From assembly GCA_016839055.1 (NCBI GenBank), contig JAEKNX010000005.1, positions 266,877 through 330,876 on the forward strand: DNA of 64,000 nt. Reading direction: 5' to 3'. The DNA comes from Spirochaetales bacterium. GTDB lineage: Bacteria > Spirochaetota > Spirochaetia > UBA9216. The number at the start of each line of letters is the position of its first letter. Within the stretch, counting starts at the first letter, position 1. Below, piece by piece: positions 16,354 through 25,562 of the stretch. Under the pieces are notes generated by a model. It did no database searches. It worked only from the letters and a program-made list of their open reading frames with translations, and was not told the origin of the DNA. A program made the position numbers and the translations under genes.

Positions 16354-17274
16354 TCAGCCTCCGCAAAACCCGCAGGCTTTCCCTGTTTTGCCATTTGTAT
16401 AATAGCCTTTTTTTGTGTTTCCATAATATTTGCAGGAAGGGTTGTGCCTCGTTCCCGAGCCTGAGTTTATCCAGTAAAGGTATTCAGCCTCCGCCGGGTT
16501 TTGAGTATCAATAGCAGGGCGGGATCTGAAATCAAATTCCGTGAAATTCCAATCGGTGATATCATATTCCGCCTCCAAGGCTGTTTCGATATCATCGGGC
16601 AGCTGATAATAAAAATCCAACCCGGTTATCTGCTCAACGCGATCGACGCTGACAGCATATTTCGTCAATGGATGTGCGCAGTCTTCATTGGGAAGAAAAA
16701 AGCCGATTGCTTTCTTATCAGGACCCGATGCATCGAGGATTACCTTGAAAAAATAAGGGGGAACTGCAACTTCGTTTTCTCCGATAGTCTCCACAGGACC
16801 TGCCGCAATGACCGGCCCGGTTACGATGTATACCGAGTCATATTCCCAGGCCCATGTTCTAACACATGATTCTAGTTCAAGCCAGATTCCGCGGTTAAAG
16901 GCAGGCAGCTGCGGGCAAATATTGCTTAAATAAAAAGATTCACTCATCGACTCCGCCGACATCTTTAAATCCGCTGCGGGAATAAGGTGCCCTCGGTCAT
17001 AACCGGAGCCTTTGTAGTCAGAGAGTTCCGCCGAACCGGTTACAATTGCCGGATCAGGTTTGAAGCTGTCAATTCTTTTTGTAGTCCCGGTTAATTCTTC
17101 TCTGGTCAGCTCATAGGCCAGCCACTGCGGCTGCTCCCACTGCTCGTTATATTCGAGAACAAACCAATTGTGATCTATTATCCTTGATGGATCACCGCCA
17201 GGAACTTCCAGACCAAAAGAAAAGGCCGAGATTGGAATTAGCATTAACAGAATAAATGTATTTACGCGTCTCAT
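16354..17274 (-). CDS. Secreted DNA/RNA non-specific endonuclease (NUC1 family)
   Basis: The 306-aa protein has a signal peptide (about 20 residues). A beta-beta-alpha metal nuclease domain follows, with the catalytic motif YDRGHLIPAADL (about residue 93) and the downstream metal-binding asparagine in FYLSNICPQLPAFNRGIW. The family cleaves single- and double-stranded DNA and RNA, usually outside the cell, for nutrition or competition. The last 40 residues are a separate small domain with C-x-Y and CGFCGG cysteines that could bind a metal. Confidence 0.9.
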   Translation of the reverse strand: MRRVNTFILLMLIPISAFSFGLEVPGGDPSRIIDHNWFVLEYNEQWEQPQWLAYELTREELTGTTKRIDSFKPDPAIVTGSAELSDYKGSGYDRGHLIPAADLKMSAESMSESFYLSNICPQLPAFNRGIWLELESCVRTWAWEYDSVYIVTGPVIAAGPVETIGENEVAVPPYFFKVILDASGPDKKAIGFFLPNEDCAHPLTKYAVSVDRVEQITGLDFYYQLPDDIETALEAEYDITDWNFTEFDFRSRPAIDTQNPAEAEYLYWINSGSGTRHNPSCKYYGNTKKGYYTNGKTGKACGFCGG

Positions 17275-17355
17275 TATTATGTATCCATGGGCTTAAATTA
17301 AGGAAGGAAATCTCCCCACAGTTGCTGCTGAAATGTCAACGACTGCGGGTTGATA

Positions 17356-17552
17356 CTGTTCAATTCCCCTGGGCCGGGGTAAACTTTGGAGGTGGGGGGA
17401 ATCGCCTTCCAGGTGTTCACATCCTGTGAACCCCCTTCAGGCCGCCTCACTCACTGGCGCAAAACATCGTGTTTTGCTACCGGCCTCCGCGGCCGCGTTC
17501 GTTCTGTTCAATTCCCCTGGGCCGGGGTAAGCTTTGGAGGTGGGGGGAATCG
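17356..17552. repeat. 49-bp direct repeat duplicating the 3' end of ssrA
   Basis: Bases 17356-17404 and 17504-17552 are identical except for one base. The second copy contains the acceptor and part of the T arm of the tmRNA. The first copy carries the same end (TTTGGAGGTGGGGGGAATCG) but is followed by unrelated sequence. The 99-bp gap between them holds a GCAAAAC/GTTTTGC palindrome and no gene. The layout resembles attL/attR at an ssrA integration site or a small duplication. A +strand reading of this stretch is not a gene. Confidence 0.75.
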
Positions 17553-17891
17553 AACCCCCGTCCTAACGGGCCCAATACAAGCGTCTACAGGTTTAGTTTC
17601 TTCTTAAGTGTTCGGATACAGGACGGTGAAAAAACCTACCACCTATATCTATATTCTGAATAGTTGTCCTCATTATTGATCAGACTCAATAACAAGTAAG
17701 CTCTGGTTTGTTACAGGAGCAGCCGACCTTCGGAGCAGCATGTCGGCGTCCCGCACAGCTTAATTAAGCTGCTAAAGCGTAATTTGCTTCGGTTTTATCG
17801 TTGGCAATTACTAGTTTTTCCAGTTTTAAGAGTTAGAGCTCTACCTGCAGCCTATACCGTAACATCCGCCAGTCGAAACCGGTGCACCCCC
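17535..17891 (-). ncRNA. ssrA: tmRNA (transfer-messenger RNA)
   Basis: On the minus strand the RNA starts GGGGGTGCACCGGTTTCGAC at 17891. It ends with a T arm (GGGGG-TTCGATT-CCCCC) and acceptor strand CACCTCC plus A at 17535. The acceptor halves GGGGGUG/CACCUCC pair with one G-U, and CCA is not encoded. The tag frame at 17764-17805 reads A-NDKTEANYALAA and then TAA, a proper proteolysis tag ending in LAA. The helper gene smpB is 1 kb away. The 3' end is duplicated beside it. Confidence 0.96.
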
Positions 17892-17975
17892 GGCACAGTA
17901 ATACAATATAACTTTATAATAAAAAAATTACAATATGGATTTGTAATATCCTTCCTGTATATTATAATCATTGCT

Positions 17976-18923
17976 ATGGAAGAACTTATTAAACGAATAA
18001 TACCAGTATTTTTGATTATTTTTATCGGTTACATTCTCCGTCGTAAGGAAATTATAGGTGAGGGCGGAGTCAAGACCCTGAAGACCCTGATAGTAAGCCT
18101 GTTTCTCCCGGCAAGCCTTTTTTATGCTTTTTTAAATGCCGAACTGACTTCAAAATACTTTTTTCTAATAGCCGGTGTAATAATCATCTGTTTCTTGCTT
18201 TATCTGATAGGGCTTATTTTCAGGAAGACCTCAGTGCTCGATTCCATATACGGTGCCGAGTTCTTCACGGGTTTTGAGTTCGGGATGGTCGGTATTGCCT
18301 TATTCTCGGCAATATTCGGTGTTAAAGCGCTGCCGGTTATCTCGCTGATAGGCCTTGGGCATGAGTTTTTTATCTGGTTTATCTATCTGCCGCTATTAAA
18401 ATCTCACGCACCGGACTCAAAAAACAGCATGGCTGATATTCTTGTGTCATTCGTTAAGTCGCCGATAATAATAGCTATAATTGGTGCAATAATCCTTAAT
18501 AAAACAGGTCTCGCGGGCACAGCGCAGAACCACTTTATAACCGGTGGAATTCTTACAACCTTAAGTTGGTTCTCGTCAGTTACCGTATCGGTAGTTCTGA
18601 TTGTTCTTGGATGCAGCCTGCGTTTTGATCATCTTGAGCTCAGAAGGAGTCTTAAATATTCTCTTCTGCGTCTTTTTTTCGTATTGCTGATAGGAATACC
18701 GGCGTATTTTGCAGTAAAACGGCTTATTCCGGATCTTCCCGTACTTTTTCAGTATGCATGGCTTACGTTTTTTCTGCTGCCGCCGCCCTACATAATTCCA
18801 ATATATGTACCATCAGATCAAGGCAATGAGAACTCTTTTCTTTCAAATACAATTGTTCTGTATACCTTGATTAGTCTCGCGGCATTCGTGATTTACCTGT
18901 TTATAAATCCTCCGCTTCTGTAA
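17976..18923 (+). CDS. AEC (auxin efflux carrier) family permease
   Basis: The start at 17976 (MEELIKRIIPVFLIIFIGY) gives a 315-aa protein. The longer open frame from 17784 would overlap the tmRNA and is rejected. About ten hydrophobic helices are visible, with PVFLIIFIGYILRR, the FLPASLFYAFL half-helix and KSPIIIAIIGAIILNKTG in the second half, as in AEC transporters (PF03547). Bacterial members move malate or related acids, so it may export or import organic acids. It is convergent with smpB, with only two bases between the stop codons. Confidence 0.85.
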   Translation: MEELIKRIIPVFLIIFIGYILRRKEIIGEGGVKTLKTLIVSLFLPASLFYAFLNAELTSKYFFLIAGVIIICFLLYLIGLIFRKTSVLDSIYGAEFFTGFEFGMVGIALFSAIFGVKALPVISLIGLGHEFFIWFIYLPLLKSHAPDSKNSMADILVSFVKSPIIIAIIGAIILNKTGLAGTAQNHFITGGILTTLSWFSSVTVSVVLIVLGCSLRFDHLELRRSLKYSLLRLFFVLLIGIPAYFAVKRLIPDLPVLFQYAWLTFFLLPPPYIIPIYVPSDQGNENSFLSNTIVLYTLISLAAFVIYLFINPPLL

Positions 18924-18925
18924 GG

Positions 18926-19414
18926 TTATTTTCTATCTCTGAACTCACGTGCTATAGAAAGCTTGTCCTCACGATCGCGGATTGTATTTCTCTTGTCCTG
19001 AACATTCTTGCCACGGCAGACGCCTATCTCAATTTTGATCTTGCTGTTTTTGAGATAGATCTTGAGCGGTACGAGGGTGTATCCTTTTTCATCTACCTTA
19101 CGTGAAAGCTTTTTTATTTCTATTTTGTGGGCTAGTAGTTTTCTTCTTCTGTCGGGATCATGATTGTTGATATTACCGAAATCGTAGGGAGATATGTGGA
19201 AAGCGATTAGATAGAGCTCTAAATTATTTACTATCACATATGAGTCTGAATATGCAAATTTACCGTTTCTAAGTGATTTTACCTCTGTTCCCTTCAGCTC
19301 AATTCCACATTCAAGCGTCTCTTCAACCGAATAGTTGAATCTGGCCTTACGGTTAACTGATAATATTTTAATACCGTCCGCGCTGAATTCGTTTTTCTTG
19401 CCTTTTTTAGCCAT
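18926..19414 (-). CDS. smpB: SsrA-binding protein SmpB
   Basis: The 162-aa protein has the diagnostic motifs: NRKARFNYSVEETLECGIEL, GTEVKSLRNGKFAYSDSY, LYLIAFHISPYDFGN, then the basic RRRKLLAHKIEIKKL and the C-terminal DKRNTIRDRED tail that enters the ribosomal A site. It binds tmRNA for trans-translation, consistent with ssrA lying about 1 kb away. A short lysine-rich N-terminal extension precedes the core. Confidence 0.95.
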   Translation of the reverse strand: MAKKGKKNEFSADGIKILSVNRKARFNYSVEETLECGIELKGTEVKSLRNGKFAYSDSYVIVNNLELYLIAFHISPYDFGNINNHDPDRRRKLLAHKIEIKKLSRKVDEKGYTLVPLKIYLKNSKIKIEIGVCRGKNVQDKRNTIRDREDKLSIAREFRDRK

Positions 19415-19457
19415 TTATGACTCCAGTGAAAAAAAGTTCGTCGATTAATGAGCTCAT

Positions 19458-21008
19458 CTATTCCTTCACAATTACAGGTCTGAATCCGAGGAAATCGGTG
19501 CACCACGACGGAGGCTGAGATCCGCGAGTAGAAGTACTGATGTTTCTCTCGTTGGCCCAGCTTCCTCCACGGACAGATTTCTCTATTCCCGGGTATTCGC
19601 CAATATATGATTCGTTATAGAGGGGGTCACGGGATGTAATAAGGCTTGACGCCGGAGCATACCAGTTACCGCACCATTCCCATAGATTACCCTTTAAATC
19701 ATACAGTCCGCTGTTATTCGGATATCTGCCCTTGGCAGACTCAGGGCCTTCGAATCCGCTTTCCTTGAAAATTCCGCCGTTATTCGACTCAGTCAGAGCG
19801 GCCCATTCCCATTCAATTTCGTCGGGCAGCCTTACAGTGTATCCTGAAAGATAAGCGGGCAGCTTTGTCTCTATCCATCCGCAGAACGCGTCTGCCGCAA
19901 ACCATGATATGAAGTTAATCGGTTTATTACCCTCTGATTGATCGAAATCTCTCAGATAATCCTGGTTTACATCACCTTTCTCAATAAGCTCGGCTATGTT
20001 TTCTGTCCGCCACTGTGGGTTCTCATTGAGGAATATGCGGTAGAGATCATTGGATACTTCACGGTCCATCATGAAAAAATCATCTGTTGATGCAGGATAG
20101 GGAAAGGTGTTCCCGTCGGTTCCCATTAAAAACTGTCCGCCTGAGAGCATGATGAATCTCATTCCGTTCACAGTAACCGCGGCTGTCGCAGATGGATAAT
20201 CATTGCTGAAATCACGGAGAAAAACTCCGTATTCTTCCTGCATTGCCGGATACCAGTTTGTATTGCTCCCGCGGTTTTCATCTGAAATAAGGCTGTAATA
20301 CCAGAACGGCAGATTTTCAAAGAAAGACGCTGTGTCCTGGAAAAACGGTATCTCGGCGAAATCCTGTGAGAGTATATTTTCCTGCAGTCCTTCTCCTGAT
20401 TTGACAGCCTCAAACCACATTAATCCCTCAAGGAAATCTGAGTATAGCAGTTCATTGTGAACAAACGGCATTGCACTGTATAAAAAAGCAGACAATTTTA
20501 CCCTGTCATTATATCCTGACTTATATAAATCCTTGAACAGCGGTCCTACAACCGGCTCAGGCTGATAATTATCGAAATAGGTATCAATCATTCCCCAATT
20601 GGCGAATTCAGTGAAGCTGCTTTCAAGAAGAGCATCAGGCTCTGAAAGAACCAGTTTAATATTGAAATTCTCTTTTCGCGGAACGAATAATGATGCAAAG
20701 ATCCTTTTACCGCTGACAATATCCTGCTCAATGTCGGTGAAGTATTTTCGAGATATGGTTAATCTATGCTCTCCGGCACGCACAAAGACATCACAGGGGG
20801 CAGCGCCCTTATAAATACCATCAACCAGCACGGCGGCGTTTTCTACACCCACTTCTATGTGGTAAACTGTTCCGGGCCTGATGATTCCCGGCAGAAAAAA
20901 TAACAGAAAAAATATCAATGAAATAATCATGGCATAGAATATTACAAGATATTTTCCCGGGTGGATTCCGAATAATGGTTTTAATTTGACTTGATCATTT
21001 TCGCTCAT
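19458..21008 (-). CDS. Membrane-anchored PEGA and SUMF1/formylglycine-enzyme-like protein
   Basis: The 516-aa protein has one N-terminal transmembrane helix (about residues 18-42). A PEGA-type domain follows (VLVDGIYKGAAPCDVFVRAGEH, about 58-100). The C-terminal half is a SUMF1-like domain: MLSGGQFLMGTDG, FFMMDREVSNDLYRIFL, INFISWFAADAFCGW, RLPDEIEWEWAA, LYDLKGNLWEWCGNWY and VRGGSWANE. True formylglycine-generating enzymes need two active-site cysteines, and the pattern here is not clearly complete. A structural or ligand-binding role is therefore as likely as catalysis. It diverges from the signal peptidase genes and ends 43 bp before smpB. Confidence 0.85.
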   Translation of the reverse strand: MSENDQVKLKPLFGIHPGKYLVIFYAMIISLIFFLLFFLPGIIRPGTVYHIEVGVENAAVLVDGIYKGAAPCDVFVRAGEHRLTISRKYFTDIEQDIVSGKRIFASLFVPRKENFNIKLVLSEPDALLESSFTEFANWGMIDTYFDNYQPEPVVGPLFKDLYKSGYNDRVKLSAFLYSAMPFVHNELLYSDFLEGLMWFEAVKSGEGLQENILSQDFAEIPFFQDTASFFENLPFWYYSLISDENRGSNTNWYPAMQEEYGVFLRDFSNDYPSATAAVTVNGMRFIMLSGGQFLMGTDGNTFPYPASTDDFFMMDREVSNDLYRIFLNENPQWRTENIAELIEKGDVNQDYLRDFDQSEGNKPINFISWFAADAFCGWIETKLPAYLSGYTVRLPDEIEWEWAALTESNNGGIFKESGFEGPESAKGRYPNNSGLYDLKGNLWEWCGNWYAPASSLITSRDPLYNESYIGEYPGIEKSVRGGSWANERNISTSTRGSQPPSWCTDFLGFRPVIVKE

Positions 21009-21081
21009 ACAGAGAGATTATATTTATATCACGGCCTTGTCAACTTTCGATATAAAATGATATTGTTTGAGTGAGGTGAGT

Positions 21082-22056
21082 ATGGACAGCTTTTTTGATA
21101 ATGTGCAGCTTTCGACTGAAAGATTTATAAGCTGGAACAGGAAAAGAAGAAGAATAAAAAAAGAAAAAGTAAAGAAAAAAAATCCTGTCCTTGACTGGGT
21201 AGAAGCTTTTTTATGGGCTGCTGTTGTTGTGCTGATTATTAATCAGTATTTTTTTCAGGCATACCAGATACCTTCGCCTTCAATGGTAGAAACCTTAAAG
21301 ATTAAAGACCGCCTCTTTGTAAATAAAATAATATACGGACCGGAACTCGTTCCCGGAAAGTTCAAGATTGACAGCCCGAGAGACCCTTACCGTAACGAGA
21401 TTATTATTTTTGAAAGCCCGACCTATCTTTCAAAGGGTCCGGTCTTCGATGTATTCCAGCGCCTAATATATATGATTACTTTCTCTCTTGTAGACATCGA
21501 TAAGGATCAAAACGGAAATCCCAAACCTCATTTTCTTATTAAGCGGGCAATGGGTCATGCCGGAGACAGAATCAGACTAACCGACGGTGAAGTTGAAATT
21601 ATGCCTGCCGGCTTTACGCACTGGCTCAATGAAGCCGACTTTAAGACTATGACTGAAAAAGAATACGAGACCAGACGTCTCATAGAGAAGGAAGATTATA
21701 CTGGAATCAGGGCATCCGCCTTTCTAGATGCATATGATTATGCCGGAATAAAGCCGGCGGCCTCCTATGTTAATGAATCTAAAATCCGGAAAACAAATTA
21801 TTCCGACGGATATTCCTGGAGTGGTTATCGTTATCAGGCTATGTATGAGATAAATCCTCATCTGCATCAGTATGGCGGAGCCTGGAGGAAAACAGATACC
21901 GGCTGGTTTATACCTGCAGGGTGGATCTTTCCGATGGGTGATAACCGTGATAACTCAAGAGACGGAAGATATTTTGGTCCTGTTAATCTTGATGATGTTC
22001 TTGGGAAAGCCAGTTTTATTTACTGGCCGGCAAACCGAATCAGAATTATAAATTAG
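21082..22056 (+). CDS. lepB: Signal peptidase I
   Basis: With the ATG at 21082 the protein has 324 residues. A TTG five codons upstream is an alternative. A lysine-rich N-terminus and one transmembrane helix (about 55-75) come first. The catalytic serine lies in the family motif YQIPSPSMVETL, the catalytic lysine in HFLIKRAMG, and the closing signature is PMGDNRDNSRDGRYFGPV. About 60 residues between the two boxes are an insertion relative to short enzymes. It cleaves signal peptides at the outer face of the membrane. A second, divergent paralogue follows 11 bases later. Confidence 0.92.
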   Translation: MDSFFDNVQLSTERFISWNRKRRRIKKEKVKKKNPVLDWVEAFLWAAVVVLIINQYFFQAYQIPSPSMVETLKIKDRLFVNKIIYGPELVPGKFKIDSPRDPYRNEIIIFESPTYLSKGPVFDVFQRLIYMITFSLVDIDKDQNGNPKPHFLIKRAMGHAGDRIRLTDGEVEIMPAGFTHWLNEADFKTMTEKEYETRRLIEKEDYTGIRASAFLDAYDYAGIKPAASYVNESKIRKTNYSDGYSWSGYRYQAMYEINPHLHQYGGAWRKTDTGWFIPAGWIFPMGDNRDNSRDGRYFGPVNLDDVLGKASFIYWPANRIRIIN

Positions 22057-22067
22057 GTGGGATAAGC

Positions 22068-22829
22068 TTGTCATACGTAAGCAGAAGCAGCTGGAAAAGA
22101 AGATCAGGCAGTAGAACCGGATATACAAAGAAAGCCGACAGCGGAATAAGGGGTTTTGCCTTTTTTATAATTCTCTTGTTTATAGCCTTTCAGATACTAA
22201 CTTCAATGTTTATTACTTCCTATAGGCAGGAATCAATTGCCATGGAACCGACAGTACCATCCGGAGCACTGCTCCTTGCGTCTCCGCTGATATATGGAGC
22301 GGAAATTCCCTTTACAAACATTAAACTGCCTGAAATTAGAAAGCCGAAACGGGGAGACTTGGTAGTCTGTACTCCGGCTTTTCACCCGGATTCAGCCTGG
22401 TATGAGAAGGGCCTGAATTCTATAGTAAGGTTTTTCACCTTACAGCGTAAGAGCTTCGGTTCAGCAGATTACAACTGGCTTCACAGCAGGATGCTCAAGC
22501 GTGTTATCGGCCTTCCCGGTGATACTATCAAGATGGTGAATTTCGAGATACTCATAAAACCTCAAGATAAACAGTATTTTTTCTCAGAACATGAAATAAT
22601 CCAGACAGCCTATGAAATAAGCAGTTATTCAGTACCCGATAGCCTGCCGGAGGAATTTCCACTATCCGGAAATATGCGGGAAATCACCTTAAAAGATGAT
22701 GAGTTTTTTGTGATGGGAGATAATAGATCGATGTCTAATGATTCCTATTATTGGGGACCAATCAGCATTGAGCACATGAAAGCGCGGGCAATACTCGAAT
22801 ATTTTCCCGATATAATTCTTCTTCAATGA
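22068..22829 (+). CDS. Second signal peptidase I paralogue
   Basis: The 253-aa protein starts with TTG after a GGTGGG ribosome site. It has one N-terminal helix (about 28-50) and the S26 motifs QESIAMEPTVPSG (serine box; YRQESIAM is unusual), LKRVIGLPGD (lysine box) and VMGDNRSMSNDSYYWGP. It lies between lepB and hemW, overlapping hemW by 4 bases (ATGA). Tandem paralogues suggest division of labour between substrate classes. Confidence 0.85.
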   Translation: MSYVSRSSWKRRSGSRTGYTKKADSGIRGFAFFIILLFIAFQILTSMFITSYRQESIAMEPTVPSGALLLASPLIYGAEIPFTNIKLPEIRKPKRGDLVVCTPAFHPDSAWYEKGLNSIVRFFTLQRKSFGSADYNWLHSRMLKRVIGLPGDTIKMVNFEILIKPQDKQYFFSEHEIIQTAYEISSYSVPDSLPEEFPLSGNMREITLKDDEFFVMGDNRSMSNDSYYWGPISIEHMKARAILEYFPDIILLQ

Positions 22830-24028
22830 AAACATCCTTATACGTTCACATTCCTTTCTGCAGTGCGAAATGCCGATACTGCGATTTTTTCTCCATTCCG
22901 CTTAATGAAAAAACCGGACAAGGCGAAAGTGAGAATCTTCAAAAGAATCTCCTTGACGGGATACTCAGTGAGCTTAAGATCAGGCTTTCCGAGCTTGTCC
23001 CGAAAAAAATAGAAACAATTTTTATTGGCGGCGGAACCCCGTCATCTATTAAGCCGGAGCTTCTCGACAACTTTCTTACAGGAATGGAGGAGCTTTTGCT
23101 CGGTTTAATAGGTGATGATGCTGAAATTTCTATCGAGGCAAATCCTGAATCTTGCAGTGTGGATTTTCTTGATGTACTTTCGAACCACCGAATTAACCGG
23201 CTGAGTATAGGAGTCCAGAGTTTTGATTTGAAGACTCTGAAGAAAATTGGAAGGGCATCCTTCCCCGAGAACATCTATGATACCGTAGCGGGAATAAGAG
23301 CATCCTGGCATAAGAATCTTTCCCTCGATATTATTTCCGGGGTAACTGCCGATTATATGGATGACATAGAAAAAGCCTTGTCATTGTCGCCGGAACATCT
23401 TTCCGTATACTCCCTTACCATCGAAGAGGATACGCCTTTATACGATGATCTACTTAACAGCCGCATCCAGCCTCCTGATGAAGAACTTCAGGCGGAGTCA
23501 ATGACTTCTGTTAGCGCCTTTCTTGAAAAACATGGCTTTTATAAATATGAGATCTCAAATTTTGCCCTGGCCGACCCGGCATTTTCTAACGAATGCCGCC
23601 ATAATCTCATGTATTGGAATATGCAGTCGTATATCGGTATTGGACCCGGGGCTGTATCATCCCTCTATTTTGACGATCGAAAAATAAGGATTACTAATAC
23701 CGTCGATCTTGATCTTTATATCAGTTGTTTCACGGATGGGCTTCGTGCTCCTTTGACCTGCCGCACAACCGAGGTGCTCAGTAAATTTGATTTCCTGCTA
23801 GAACACTATCTGATGGGCATCCGGCTTAAAAAAGGCATCAATCCGGATATTTTCAGAGCGAGATTCGCTCATGGACCTGAGTACTTCATTCCTGAAACAC
23901 TGTCTAAATGGCAGGCCTCCGGGCTGACCGGTCCGGGCTGCTGCGCTTTAAATGAAGATGGAATGCTTCTTCTGAACCGTTTCATGTCCGAAGTATGGGA
24001 CGAGTTGAAAAAAAAAGATTTTTTTTAA
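22826..24028 (+). CDS. hemW: Radical SAM haem chaperone HemW-like protein
   Basis: The 400-aa protein has the N-terminal radical SAM cluster motif CSAKCRYCDFF (C-x3-C-x2-C). FIGGGTPSSI, EANPES, NRLSIGVQSFD and the HNLMYWNMQSYIGIGPGAVSS stretch near residue 260 are typical of HemW (formerly called oxygen-independent coproporphyrinogen oxidase-like). The family binds haem or supports haem handling, and it lacks the features of true HemN. It is translationally coupled to the upstream peptidase gene. Confidence 0.88.
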   Translation: MKTSLYVHIPFCSAKCRYCDFFSIPLNEKTGQGESENLQKNLLDGILSELKIRLSELVPKKIETIFIGGGTPSSIKPELLDNFLTGMEELLLGLIGDDAEISIEANPESCSVDFLDVLSNHRINRLSIGVQSFDLKTLKKIGRASFPENIYDTVAGIRASWHKNLSLDIISGVTADYMDDIEKALSLSPEHLSVYSLTIEEDTPLYDDLLNSRIQPPDEELQAESMTSVSAFLEKHGFYKYEISNFALADPAFSNECRHNLMYWNMQSYIGIGPGAVSSLYFDDRKIRITNTVDLDLYISCFTDGLRAPLTCRTTEVLSKFDFLLEHYLMGIRLKKGINPDIFRARFAHGPEYFIPETLSKWQASGLTGPGCCALNEDGMLLLNRFMSEVWDELKKKDFF

Positions 24029-24231
24029 TTTTTCACTTTTTCATCATTTTTCGATGTTCAATTAATTTAGTTTGAAAATATCTATTGAAAACCTAAAAAA
24101 ATCTCGATAATTATTAGTAATATCTCAATAAGAGATTTTTCATTCTTTCTTCGTTTGATTTTTACGGGTTGAGGGCATTCAAACAAAAAGTTATAACCAC
24201 TATATACTTTTAAAATATAACAGGAGATGCG

Positions 24232-25515
24232 ATGTACTCGGCATTAGAGAAATATGATCCTCAGTTATTTGAGCTGATCAAACAGGAAGAAGCCCGTCAG
24301 AGCGGCGTTCTGAGACTTATCCCCTCAGAGAACTATGTATCACAGGCTGTCCGTATGGCGACTGGAAGCTGTCTGACTAATAAGTATTCCGAAGGCTACC
24401 CCGGGAAAAGATACTATGAAGGACAGCAGATCACCGACCTTGTCGAAGACGTCGCCCGAAATCGTGCCAAGAAAATTTTCAAGGCAGATCATGCTAATGT
24501 TCAGCCTTATTCGGGTTCTGTTGCCAACCTGGGAGCATATAACGCCCTTATCAAGCCTGGTATGAAAATAATGGGCCTGACCCTCGGATCCGGCGGACAT
24601 CTCACGCACGGCTCCAAGGTCAGCATTACAAGCAAGTTTTTTAAGGCTGTAAATTATACTGTTAATGAAGACGGCTATCTTGATTATGATGTAATACGTG
24701 ATATGGCAAGGAAAGAGAGGCCGAATATAATTATCTCCGGAACTACCGCTTATCCGCGGGCTATCGACTTTAAAATTTTTGGAGAAATAGCAAAGGAAGT
24801 AGGCGCCTACCATGTCAGTGACATTGCTCATCTTTCAGGTCTGGTAGTAGCCGGCCTGCATCAATCACCAATTCCTTATGCTGACATTGTATCGACAACA
24901 ACACATAAAACCCTGAGGGGGCCCCGAGGCGGAATGCTTCTGTGTAAAGAAGAACACGCGGTCAAACTCGACAAGGCTATCATGCCCGGACAGCAGGGCG
25001 GACCTCATATGCATACAATTGCCGCAATAGCTGTCGCCCTGGCGGAGGCGGACACTAAGGAATTCCTGGTTTATGCAGAGCAGATACTGAAGAACTCTAA
25101 GAGGCTTTCGGAAAAACTGATGGAAAAGGGTTTTGACCTTGTAACGGGCGGAACAGACAATCACATCATTCTTATTGACCTTAGAAAAAAACACATCCCG
25201 GGACGTGATTTTGCGAAAGCTCTCGACAGGGCAAGGATAGTTGGTAACTTTAATACCATTCCTCATGACTCGGCGCCTCCGACAAAACCGAACGGCCTTC
25301 GAATCGGAACACCCGCTATTACGACAAGGGGGATGAGAGAGCCTGAGATGGACATTATTGCTGATCTGATGAGCAGGGTTGCAGACAATATGGGTAATGA
25401 AGAAGCAATTTCTAAAATTTCCCAGGAAGTATTATTACTTACTTCGAGATTTCCTGTTCCTGAGCATTTCACCATTCCCAAGAAAATGGAACATCCGTTT
25501 GGATGTAACGAATAG
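24232..25515 (+). CDS. glyA: Serine hydroxymethyltransferase
   Basis: The 427-aa protein is of normal length with strong family motifs: LIPSENYVSQAV, NKYSEGYPGKRYYEGQQ, NVQPYSGSVANLGAYNAL, the PLP lysine in STTTHKTLRGPRGG near residue 226, and the C-terminal GLRIGTPAITTRGM. It converts serine and tetrahydrofolate to glycine and methylene-THF in one-carbon metabolism. It has its own 200-bp AT-rich leader (24029-24231) with an AAAAATCTC/GAGATTTTT inverted repeat (24096-24140) and AGGAGA before the ATG. A terminator follows. Confidence 0.95.
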   Translation: MYSALEKYDPQLFELIKQEEARQSGVLRLIPSENYVSQAVRMATGSCLTNKYSEGYPGKRYYEGQQITDLVEDVARNRAKKIFKADHANVQPYSGSVANLGAYNALIKPGMKIMGLTLGSGGHLTHGSKVSITSKFFKAVNYTVNEDGYLDYDVIRDMARKERPNIIISGTTAYPRAIDFKIFGEIAKEVGAYHVSDIAHLSGLVVAGLHQSPIPYADIVSTTTHKTLRGPRGGMLLCKEEHAVKLDKAIMPGQQGGPHMHTIAAIAVALAEADTKEFLVYAEQILKNSKRLSEKLMEKGFDLVTGGTDNHIILIDLRKKHIPGRDFAKALDRARIVGNFNTIPHDSAPPTKPNGLRIGTPAITTRGMREPEMDIIADLMSRVADNMGNEEAISKISQEVLLLTSRFPVPEHFTIPKKMEHPFGCNE

Positions 25516-25535
25516 TCTATAGTGTGAAAATTAGA

Positions 25536-25562
25536 GGGCGTTCTGCGGAACGTCCTTTTTTA
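25536..25562 (+). terminator. Rho-independent terminator after glyA
   Basis: GGGCGTTC, loop TGCG, GAACGTCC (one G-U pair) and then seven T residues. It also overlaps the end of the convergent Sir2 gene. Confidence 0.85.

Noticed and set aside
17784..17975. Longer start of the AEC permease
   Set aside because: It would overlap the tmRNA, and the hydrophobic protein begins cleanly at 17976.
24029..24231. Glycine riboswitch upstream of glyA
   Set aside because: The AT-rich leader has only a simple inverted repeat and no glycine aptamer core.
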